Assembly (NCBI GenBank): GCA_030522415.1
Contig: CM060121.1
Location: forward strand, 19,328,642 to 19,392,641
DNA from: Channallabes apus
Taxonomy: Eukaryota; Chordata; Actinopteri; Siluriformes; Clariidae
Length of the DNA: 64,000 nucleotides
Direction: 5' to 3'
Shown here: positions 14,026 to 21,469 of the stretch, piece after piece
Numbering within the stretch: the stretch's first letter is position 1
Layout of the letters: every line of letters begins with the position of its first letter
Position numbers and translations under genes: made by a program
The notes under the pieces: model-generated
Databases searched by the model: none
Seen by the model: the letters and a program-made list of their open reading frames with translations, nothing else
What the model was told of the DNA's origin: nothing

Positions 14026-14831
14026 CAATTGAAACTGTGTGAAAAAACATAACAGTAATTTGAACAAATACTAAATAAATAAGGTGATAACTAATAACTT
14101 GAAATTAGTTATACAATGAAAAGTGAAGTTTGCAAAAAAAATTCATTTTTGAAATAGTAAAATTGGCACAATAGTTTAATAATAATAATAATAATCATAA
14201 TCATGATCACAATCATTAGGTTACATTAAACTGACGCATAAGCAATTCCATCCCAATCATGACATAATTTTAGTATGTAAAAGTGTCTGATTTGCACTAT
14301 TTGACATTATAGACATTCACATTCTCACTTCTTCACCTTTTTCATGATTAGATGCAATCTCTAAAAAAGCTCTACAGGTAAATCCTGTTAACAAAGAAAT
14401 TCTGGTTTGCATTTGTATATAAATGTTAATAATCGAACACTTAAAAAATAAAATCCATCATATTGTAATTTCTGCTTGAACTTTTCCACAATGTTCTCTA
14501 GATCGACTGAACTTGTAAAAGAATATTGATCTAACATTTCATACTTACCTAAAAGATCAACAGCCTGTTCGCAAGTGAACCAAATGCCTGTGTGAAATTT
14601 CTTCAACAAAAACTTTTCTTCTCCGGTCTCATAAATGTACTGCACCACATGCGTGTTGACATGGATGCAGTAATTCTGCTTGACTTTCACTGAGTCTGTG
14701 CACAAGGGCTTCACCACCTTCCTGGTCCCAGGACACCAGTAGCTGGTTGTTACTGCAGCCATGGCCAAAGTAAAAGCCAAGCAGTTTAAGGTGAAGGCCA
14801 GTGTAGCTTTCTGACCATGTGGAAATCTCAT
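835..14831 (-). CDS. gsg1l2: GSG1-like protein 2, four exons, frame broken in exon 3
   Basis: Four-pass membrane protein of the GSG1/GSG1L group in the claudin superfamily; GSG1L is an AMPA-receptor auxiliary subunit, while the role of GSG1L2 is not established. Exons on the minus strand are 14831-14549 (M1 to L94), 13879-13727, 11103-11005 and 1111-835, all with GT-AG borders. Exon 1 shows a hydrophobic span at about residues 9-30, then [13 protein letters not shown] and HTGIWFTCE of the first extracellular loop. Exon 2 gives GVLWL, a membrane span and [15 protein letters not shown]. Exon 4 gives [13 protein letters not shown] and a polar tail ending GEESC. Splice phases agree between exons 1, 2 and 3, but exon 3 is 99 nt long and leaves phase 1 where exon 4 needs phase 2, so the frame is lost. 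Intron 3 (about 9.9 kb) holds two retroelements on the same strand. I prefer GSG1L2 over GSG1L because of its neighbours rcvrn and gas7. Whether it still makes protein is open. Confidence 0.85.
1298..1376. repeat. (GT)n microsatellite
   Basis: About 79 bases of uninterrupted GT inside gsg1l2 intron 3, some 190 bases from the exon 4 acceptor. Confidence 0.97.
2008..2511 (+). mobile_element. Non-autonomous Tc1-like element
   Basis: About 500 bases with inverted ends (left CAGTCAAAAGTTTG, right CCAAACTTTTGACT) next to TA. It matches the 48835-49382 copy in inverted orientation: both share the region around TTGCAAAA, AAGCACC and the sequence with ATTAACAGCACCTCAGATTAGAG. Transposase similarity is limited to short decayed stretches. 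It carries a TACAGTA motif at 2216-2222 that is 5 bp longer than the homologous stretch in the other copy. Confidence 0.75.
3121..3183. repeat. (AT)n microsatellite
   Basis: About 62 bases of AT repeat in gsg1l2 intron 3. Open reading frames across it encode only alternating Tyr-Ile and are not genes. Confidence 0.97.
3740..4651 (-). pseudogene. Tyrosine recombinase of DIRS1-like element, broken
   Basis: The N-terminal part (4651-4184) contains [28 protein letters not shown] and [11 protein letters not shown], parallel in order to the recombinase of the second DIRS element (19440-20354). The catalytic part (4181-3740) has [11 protein letters not shown], the HxxR motif as RAHSTRG, and the downstream block [12 protein letters not shown] that holds the expected catalytic tyrosine. 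A frameshift near 4183 separates the halves and a TGA near 3891 interrupts the last block. It would catalyse integration of circular DNA; this copy is inactive. Confidence 0.8.
5007..5938 (-). pseudogene. Gag-like protein of DIRS1-like element, frameshifted
   Basis: Starts at 5938 with a short Cys-containing stretch ([21 protein letters not shown]) like the Cys/His-rich start of DIRS gag in the second copy, then shifts frame near 5650 into a second open frame (5729-5007) with [20 protein letters not shown]. The second frame parallels LQTYQAMCLAELGS in the 16.9 kb copy. It is probably the nucleic-acid-binding structural protein of the element. Assignment rests on position and resemblance between the two copies. 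Confidence 0.65.
6365..6396. repeat. Perfect 32-bp palindrome
   Basis: Perfect inverted repeat with no spacer, centred between 6380 and 6381; half-site CTTTAGTCCTGTACAT. It lies between the Tc1 relic end (6317) and the truncated BEL integrase. No function can be assigned. Confidence 0.9.
6520..7045 (-). pseudogene. BEL/Pao integrase fragment
   Basis: Minus-strand frame from 7045 contains [23 protein letters not shown] (first catalytic Asp in DYFGP) and [13 protein letters not shown] (second catalytic Asp in the SDNATNF block), typical of the BEL/Pao rve domain. After a stop near 6743 similarity continues with a tryptophan-rich stretch [20 protein letters not shown] that covers the third catalytic region. 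A one-base slip near 7045 separates it from the upstream polymerase frame. Confidence 0.88.
7018..8925 (-). pseudogene. BEL/Pao reverse transcriptase and RNase H, frameshifted
   Basis: Two main frames. From about 8881 to 8015: [20 protein letters not shown], the catalytic [43 protein letters not shown] and [16 protein letters not shown] (the start of RNase H). From 8010 to 7018: [32 protein letters not shown] and the zinc-binding linker to integrase (GHSSRNY, KKCQNCQ). The break between them lies in a run of A near 8015. The YVDD active site is intact, but the frameshifts and missing N-terminus make the enzyme inactive. Confidence 0.92.
8925..10080 (-). pseudogene. BEL/Pao gag with tandem repeats
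   Basis: Begins at the ATG at 10080 ([14 protein letters not shown]) and reads through a charged helical region to an in-frame TGA near 9595. The same frame continues with [16 protein letters not shown], a coiled-coil-like run, then about four imperfect 32-residue repeats built on [21 protein letters not shown] and AAN between about 9350 and 8980. A deletion junction near 8925 fuses it to the polymerase in another frame. The start and overall plan fit BEL gag; the repeats are specific to this copy or family. Confidence 0.75.
11005..11103 (-). CDS. gsg1l2: gsg1l2 exon 3 with internal frame break
   Basis: The first part reads [18 protein letters not shown] in the frame set by exon 2. The second part matches the family only in another frame, reading [16 protein letters not shown], and it is that second frame which joins exon 4 (L then AWTSFATC). 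The two overlap near 11047-11055. Compared with the usual length of this exon in GSG1L (about 112 nt, from memory) some 13 nt are missing. The acceptor (11104-11105) and the donor GTAAGT (11004-10999) are intact. Read without correction, translation runs into exon 4 in a wrong frame and stops within about 60 codons. Confidence 0.8.
11984..12350 (-). repeat. tRNA-derived SINE, family A
   Basis: Reverse copy of the common repeat whose plus form has a tRNA-like head (GGTGTAGTGGTTAGCAC and GGTTCGATTCC resemble A and B boxes), a middle section TTTGCATGTTCTCCC and TTTCCTCC, and a tail of GAATGAAT. Here it carries a (CA)n run at 12117-12152 and a double TACWGTA motif at 12310-12321. It lies in gsg1l2 intron 2. 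Confidence 0.85.
12765..13439 (+). mobile_element. hAT-like non-autonomous element, copy 1
   Basis: Shares its whole length with 50994-52903. The right end read inward is CAGTGGCGGTTCTACACTGA, a hAT-type terminus; the left end starts CACCTCTCCCAAATGA. Inside, a plus-strand stretch near 13045-13115 translates to [13 protein letters not shown], like the N-terminus of fish hAT or zinc-finger MYM-type transposase-derived proteins. No transposase domain follows. It serves as an unhit reference for two insertions and one footprint in copy 2. Confidence 0.7.
13979..14024. repeat. (ATT)n microsatellite
   Basis: About 45 bases of ATT repeat in gsg1l2 intron 1. Confidence 0.95.
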
Positions 14832-15393
14832 GGCTTCTTCGAGTCAATTAATCTCATACATCCAGTGACTGAATGATTCCTCTCTTTGAGTATGCATGAA
14901 GTAAATGCATTTTAGATTAGCTATTAATGCAAGGAAGGCTTTTTGCAGAAACAAAGCATCAGCATAATTTTTCAAATTCGCTCTCATCCTCTTTGTGAGC
15001 CTTTTTTGTGAGCTCTGGCTCTTTCTCTTTATATCCACCCACCCTTCTGTTAAAACCATTTACTGTTCATGGCAAAAAAGTGCATGTACTGTAAGCACTC
15101 AGGTTATATCATGTTCTATCCAAATCAATAGTAAATTTACAAACAGCAAAATAAAAGATTATCAGACAGATTACTCACCAATCTGGTGCATGGCTCTTCC
15201 TAGTGTTCATCTTGGGACTTTCTAGCATTACTAACATTCATTCTTCAAATGAAATTGCATAGAATTTTATTAGAATGTAGTAATAAAAAGATGATAAAAA
15301 TAAATTATATCAGTCTGTTAAGCATAAGGCAAAGACTGTTAGGTGTGTATGATGTCACAAGGCTTTAAGACATACAGATACATGCTGTCTCTC

Positions 15394-15433
<40 letters not shown>

Positions 15434-15477
15434 GCAGAGATGCAAATGACTGACATCTTTAATGATTATACAAGACG
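14832..15477. other. gsg1l2 upstream flank
   Basis: About 650 bases upstream of the gsg1l2 start. It would hold the 5' untranslated region and promoter, but I see no clear TATA box or CpG-rich patch. A (CT)n run lies at 15388-15434. The next feature is the DIRS-like element. Confidence 0.5.
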
Positions 15478-15898
15478 CGTTCCCTTTCAGTCGATTCACT
15501 CGGTACAACACATATTGTATGGGATATCACGCCCTCTCGTGTCCTGGCTGAAGCCACCTTTATTCACGCTGTAAGGCAGGCAAACCTGTGGTGACGTAGG
15601 TGTAGCCCCGCCTACACCTATAAACCCTCGTCGCCACGGTTGACCTTCAGTTCTTTCGCTCTTCACCTCACTGTGAACACCTTTCCGTAGAGTTTTCTAG
15701 GTGCTGCTAGTCAACTCTACATTTACTTTACTAGACTGCGCTTAAATCAGCTTAACTATTCCTGTTGGTGTTAGCGACAACAGCCTCATTTGGTGAGTCG
15801 TCTACCCGCGCTGATTTTAAGTTCCCTGTCAGTCGTAACATTAGCGACGTTTCGGTTCGGGTGGCTCCTGTTTAGCTGTGCTAACAGTGTAAGCTGTC

Positions 15899-17433
15899 AT
15901 GAGCATGGAAGCTAATGTGGCAAAGAGAAAGTCCGCTGTTCGCCCCTGTCCTCAGAAGTGTGGCTTCTCCCTGCACGAGAAGGACCAGCATGAGGCGTGC
16001 CCCGTCTGTCTGGGAATTCTCCACGCTAGGAGAGCGCTAGCTGAGCCTGAGTCATGTGTGCTTTGTCGCCAGCTCCGGCGTTCAACGCTGGAAAGACGGG
16101 TCACGTTCGTTGAGAGAACCCTGGGAAAAAATACAGTCGCTCAGCAAGACCCCCTCCTTTCCGGACTAGCAGTCCCAGCTTCGCCTGCGTCTGCTGACGA
16201 GGAGTTTTCTTCAGAAGTCCCCGCGCTTAGCTGGGCAGACCAAATGGAGTATTTCGAGGGGTCAGAGGACTGTGAGCTCTCCTACAGCGCTGGCCAGCAG
16301 CCAGGCACCGATCAGCGGCCTTTCGAGGACGAAGACGTGCTCGATATCGGCCTAGAGATGCATGGTTTGTCGGAGGACAAGCATGAACTCTTGCCACTCA
16401 CCCAGAGCTCCTCTGCTACTGCGCTACAGTAGCAGCACGGGACGACACTTCGTTTTTCGCCCTCTACCGGCGAGCGGCCGAAAAGCTGGAAGTGGAGTGG
16501 CCCTCCCCACAGCCAGCTCAAAAACCGTCAAGGTTCGCAGGATTTTTTCTCCCTCCTGAACCGACGACAGTTAAGAACTGCTTGCCTATGTTTCCCGACC
16601 TTGTCGGTGAGCTAACGTCGTCATGGAGCAAGCTGCTGTCGACCCGTGTATCAGTACCCGGTTACGGACAGTTTTTGGAATTGGACGGAGCAGAAAAAGC
16701 AGGACTAGTGAGCCCACCGCCGATGGAGCCATCTTCGGCTGCTTATTTGGCACCCTCGCAAAACCACGGAGTGTCTGGTCCTACTGTTCTTCCGTCCAAA
16801 CACTGCAGATTCTCCTCTGCCCAGCTGGAGAAGATTTACCGCGCTGAAGCGGGCACTGCTCGTGCGCTCAATTCTGTTACGCTGCTCCAAACATATCAGG
16901 CAATGTGTTTGGCGGAGCTCGGTTCACTGGTGCCTCAGGAGAGCCCACTATGTGCGCTGCTTAACGAGGTCAGGACCGCGACAGACTACATTCTGCGCAT
17001 GTCTCGTTGTGCGGCTCTTTCCCTCGGGAGAGGTATGGCGAGCGCAGTGGTAGCACAGAGGCATTTATGGCTCACGCTCTCTGACCTCCCGGATAGAGAC
17101 AGGGCCGTCTATTTGGATGAACCGGTGTCTGCTGAGGGTTTGTTCGGCCAGTCACTCGATGCCATTCAGACAAGGTTCGACTTCAAACGGAAGCAGGCTG
17201 AAGCGTTGCGAGATATCATCCCGCGACGCGAGGTGAAGCCCAAACAGGCTCTAAGAATGACCACTCCGCGGCCACCTCAGAAAAGACCACCGCCGGCAGC
17301 CAGCTCGAGCTCCCGGCCGGTGAAGCAACAACCTCCCGGGCAAAACCCACGGCAGTCGGCCTGGAGTAGGGGCCCCCCACCGGGCCTCCGGGAGGATTCA
17401 GCGACTAGGAGGAAGAATCCTCACTCCTCCTAG
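15899..17433 (+). pseudogene. DIRS gag, broken by a 5-bp footprint
   Basis: First frame 15899-16432 has a Cys-rich start (RPCPQKCGF, EACPVCLG, CVLCRQL) that looks zinc-binding, then an acidic region. It stops at a TAG inside a TACAGTA motif at 16425-16431. The second frame, offset by two bases, continues past 16492 to 17433 with LNSVTLLQTYQAMCLAELGS, DYILRMSRCAALSLGRGM and a Pro/Arg-rich C-terminus. Omitting five bases would bring both halves into one frame, consistent with a transposon excision scar. Presumed nucleocapsid-like protein. Confidence 0.8.
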
Positions 17434-17613
17434 CTCAGATTTCAAAGGGAGGGGAGCTCTGGCAGCAGGGAGACACTGTTTCTCCTCTCCCAATGCCGCC
17501 CAAGAGGCCGCTAAGTTATGTTCAGGGAATCAGTCCCAAACGGTGCTGCACTTTCCTAACATAGTCTCCCAAGCACAACCCCCCCCCCCTCACACACAAG
17601 TTATGAACCCCGG

Positions 17614-19436
17614 TTGGGGCGTGTTAAAAAATTTTCAGGGACTTACAGCAAGTGCCCCCAATGTTTACAGTTTGATTACTTCAAAAATTGTGCCTTTTGT
17701 AAACAATGTGAACGTTTCATTAAAACCAATAAAGAGTTTTCCTGTTTGCAATGTTGCAAAGCAAAAAAGCCCAGTTCCATTGATGAGGCTGCACTCTGGC
17801 AGAACGCCAGGGGGCAGCAGACCCCTTTCAGAGATCAGGGTGAGCCGGCTGGCTTCCCACATCCTCGAGTGACATCAGTCTCGACATGGGTGCAAAACAC
17901 GGTCGCTATGGGATACCGACTACAGTTTCGCACAAGGCCACCGCGCTTCTCTTCCGTAGTAAGCACAGTGGTGTCGGAAGCTGCAGCAGCGGTGCTTCGG
18001 GAGGAGATAAATTCTCTTCTGAGCAAAGGGGCGATTGGAATGGTTCCTTCTTCGGGAAATGAACTCAGGCTGGTACAGCCGTTATTTTGTCATTCCGAAG
18101 AAAGGGGGAGGGCTGCGTCCTATTTTGGATCTGAGAATATTGAACACGTTTCTAAGAACGTACAAGTTCAAAATGCTTACACTGAGGCAACTGCTAAATG
18201 CAATAGGCCCTGGGGATTGGTTCACTACGATAGATCTCACAGACGCTTACTTTCATATAGCGATCTTTCCGCGCCACAGAAAGTTTCTGAGGTTTGCATT
18301 CGAGGGCGTGGCCTACGAGTACCTAGTGCTCCCGTTCGGCCTGTCGCTCGCTCCCCGAACATTCACGAAGTGCGTCGAAGCAGCCCTGTCTCCTCTTCGG
18401 GAGAGGGGCGTTCGCATACTGGCCTATTTAGACGATTGGGCGCTGATAGCGAGCTCAGGCGAGCAGGCGGAGAAACAAACAGCGCTGGTTGTGTCTCACA
18501 TTCAGACTTTAGGGTTCTCAATAAACATGAAGAAAAGCTCATTGACTCCGAGTCAACAGTTTTCATTTCTGGGTCTGGAGATCTCATGTTTTTTCATTTC
18601 TGTCAGGGCTCTCCGATAGGCAGGGTGTCGTTTCACAAAGTGGTGTCAACAGATGCCTCGCTCAGCGGCTGGGGCGCTCTGTGCGACGGCTCCGCGGTCT
18701 GGGGGCGTGGTCACAGGAACAGCGCAGGCTTCACATCAACTGTTTAGAGCTGTTAGCAGTGTTTTCAGCCCTGAGGCAATTTCGTCTGACCCTGACAGGC
18801 CATCATGTCCTGATCAGGACAGACAACACAACAGTGGTATCATATATAAACAGACAAGGGGGGACTCGCTCACTCCCACTGCTAAAACTATCTCATTCTC
18901 TATTGCTATGGTCCAGTGTTCATCTTCTGTCACTCAGGGCCACTCACATTCCAGGGCGCCTGAATCTGGGGGCAGACCTTCTATCCAGAGGGGGCCCGCT
19001 TGTGAGGGAATGGAGGTTACACCCATGGGTGGTAGCTCAGATCTGGGAACGCTTCAGCAGGGCAGCAGTGGATCTTTTTGCATCAAAGGAGAACGCTCAC
19101 TGCCCGCTATTTTTCTCCATAACAGACCGCAATGCCCCTCTGGGGATCGATGCGCTGGCACACTCATGGCCCCCAGCTCTATTGTATGCTTTTCCTCCAG
19201 TAGAACTGATTCTGCCTGTCACAGAGAGGGTGCGCCAGCAGGGCCTGTCACTTATCCTGGTGGCCCCTTGTTGGCCGGCGAAGTTGTGGTATGCAGAGAT
19301 AGTCAGCCTGCTAGCAGCAGAGCCATGGAAACTTCCTCTCCTCAGAGACCTTCTGTCTCAGGCAGGGGGAGAGGTAGTGCACCCGCGTCCCGAGCTGTGG
19401 AACTTGCATGCTTACCTGTTGAAAGGTCCAATCTGA
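17614..19436 (+). pseudogene. DIRS reverse transcriptase and RNase H, frameshifted
   Basis: Frame 1 starts with a Cys-rich segment (CPQC, CAFCKQC, CLQCC), then SKGAIGMVP at the start of the RT domain. A shift near 18045 leads to 18035-18619, with YSRYFVIPKKGGGLRPILDL, DWFTTIDLTDAYFHI (catalytic Asp), LPFGLSLAPRTFTK and the active site AYLDDWAL. A further shift near 18600-18690 leads to RNase H (STDASLSGWGALCDG, then LLAVFSALRQF, RTDNTTVVSYINRQGG, HIPGRLNLGADLLSR), followed by the DIRS-specific AVDLFASKEN region to 19436. The RT and RNase H motifs are present but lie in different frames. Confidence 0.93.
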
Positions 19437-19439
19437 TAG

Positions 19440-20405
19440 CTAAAGGGCTTCCCCCGAATGTGATTGAGACAATTCAAAGTGCTCGGGCTTCGTCTACGAG
19501 AGGCTTATATGCTTACAGGTGGCGAGCTTTTGAGCAATGGTGTCGAGAACGTAAGGTTCTTCCATTTCAGTGCTCCATGGTGGAAGTTCTGTCTTTTCTA
19601 CAGGAACTATTAGAAAAGGGCCTTTCCTTCTCTACTATTAAAGTGTACTTGGCGGCTATATCAGCCTGTCATGTTGGTTTCGATGGAGTGTCACCAGGTG
19701 CTCATCCGCTGGCGGTACGACTTTTAAAAGGAGTACGACGTTTGCGACCCACTGTGAGGTCCAGTGTTCCGTCTTGGGACCTATTGCTAGTACTTGAGGC
19801 CCTCTGTGGGCCTCCTTTTGAGCCAATTGAGTCTATAGATATGAAAATTCTTTCATATAAGACAGCACTTCTTCTTGCTTTAGCGTCTGCTAAACGAGTG
19901 GGTGATCTCCATGCTTTGTCCGTGCATCCATCTTGTACGCAGTTTGCTGCTAATGGTTTAAAGGTTACTCTAAGACCGAACGCGGCCTATGTACCCAAGG
20001 TGGTCTCCACTGATTATAGTTCTATGATCTTTGACCTTCATAGCCTTTGCCCCCCCCCCTTTTGCTTCTGAGGAGCAGGGAAAATTGCATAATTTGTGCC
20101 CAGTACGTGCTCTACAGATCTACATGGATCGCACGGTGAATGAGCGCTCTTGTGATCAACTGTTCGTCTGTTTTGCCAGTCCAGTAAAGGGAAAAGCACT
20201 GTCTAAACAGCGGCTTTCCCATTGGATTGTGGAGGCTATTTCATTAGCTTATAGCAGTAAGAGTGTGCCACTGCCTCAGGGTGTGAGAGCGCACTCAACG
20301 AGAGCTATGGCAACATCGTGGGCGCTGTTCAAAGGGATGTCCGTGGGTGAGTAGCCAGCAGCCAGTTGGTCCTCACCTCACACTTTTGTCCGGTTCTACC
20401 GACTT
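19440..20405 (+). pseudogene. DIRS tyrosine recombinase, broken
   Basis: Overlaps the end of the RNase H frame and runs in the 18653-20071 frame: RGLYAYRWRAFEQWC, SFLQELLEKGLSFSTIKVYL (SAM-like domain), VPSWDLLLVLEAL, then AKRVGDLHALSVH. A slip in a run of C near 20050 moves to 20031-20354 with LCPVRALQIYMDRT and the catalytic HxxR in VRAHSTRAMATSW. An in-frame TAG near 20353 precedes PHTFVRFYRLDI, which holds the expected catalytic tyrosine. In DIRS elements this enzyme replaces a DDE integrase. Confidence 0.92.
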
Positions 20406-20574
20406 GATATAACGGCCCCCTCGGTGGCCCATTCGGTCCTCTCTGCGGGGCCCACGATGCAGTAGAGTAGCTACCAGGGTTCTTATGCCTGACTTTGGTA
20501 GATGCTCGGCGGGGCGTGAATATATGTCCCATACAATATGTGTTGTACCGAGTGAATCGACTGAAAGGGAACGA

Positions 20575-20828
20575 ATGGTTATGACTATAACCTCGGTTAC
20601 CTGAGGGAGAGGAACGAGGTACAACACAATGCTGCCCCGCCTCACAGTTACGCTCGGCGAAGAGCGGCTGTCGAACTGAAGGTCAACCGTGGCGACGAGG
20701 GTTTATAGGTGTAGGTGGGGCTACACCTACGTCACCACAGGTTTGAGGGCGTGATATCCCATACACTATGTGTTGTACCTCGTTCCTCTCCCTCAGGGAA
20801 CCGAGGTTATAGTCATAACCATTCGTTC
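20575..20828. repeat. Terminal palindromic module of DIRS-like element
   Basis: About 56-bp near-perfect inverted arms (outer part GGTTATGACTATAACCTCGG) enclose an inverted partial copy of the element's left end, with shared blocks TTTATAGGTGTAG and GTCAACCGTGGCGACGAGGG. The 3.6-6.2 kb DIRS copy has an analogous shorter module in the same relative place. Confidence 0.8.
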
Positions 20829-20959
20829 TTTACCTAATTTGTGTAATCTTAATTTAAAAAAGAGGTCTTGTTGTTTCATTAAATTTTGTGGCTTTACCTA
20901 TTCTTGGGTACAAATGGGTCTAAAATAGATTTTTAAATGCCATAATAGTGATTTGATGA

Positions 20960-20961
<2 letters not shown>

Positions 20962-21042
<81 letters not shown>
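20962..21042. repeat. (GT)n(GA)n compound microsatellite
   Basis: About 48 bases of GT followed by about 32 of GA. The stretch from 20830 to 21470 otherwise shows only AT-rich sequence with no gene. Confidence 0.95.
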
Positions 21043-21045
<3 letters not shown>

Positions 21046-21469
21046 GTGTGTAGTCATACAAAACTATTACTATTAAGTGAAATTATTTAATTACTAATGT
21101 TTATGTAAGTTTCTATTCATATAGTATAATCCTCCCCAGATGAAAGCTATGACTGTATGTAATGATACTGCAGTTACACTTAACATTAACCACAAGTTAA
21201 TATATATTAAATATATTAATTAATATATATATATATTTTCATAATAGGATGTTTTTTGTTCTAGTGACCTGCATCTGGATATATGATTTAATATTCCATT
21301 AACCATGATCAGTTCAGTGTCAGACATAAGCCTCCTTACTTTCTACAATGACGCAAAGCCACTTATAAGAAACAGATAAGAAGTGTTAAGCACATACAGT
21401 AGAAAGTAGATCACCGTACAGAATTAATACACACTGAATAACAAGAACCTGTAGCAATAAAGTTAATGC

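Larger units (their letters stand above)
15478..20828 (+). mobile_element. DIRS1-like retroelement, near full length, frameshifted
   Basis: Inverted terminal repeats at about 15478-15527 and 20527-20574 (CGTTCCCTTTCAGTCGATTC and its complement, then TACAACACATATTGTATGGG). Between them, in order: gag (15899-17433), reverse transcriptase and RNase H (17614-19436), tyrosine recombinase (about 19440-20405). Outside the right repeat lies a 254-base palindromic module (20575-20828) whose core is complementary to part of the element's left end (GTGACGTAGGTGTAG region), like the internal complementary region of DIRS1. The element is GC-richer than its surroundings. Several frameshifts make it inactive. 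Confidence 0.93.
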
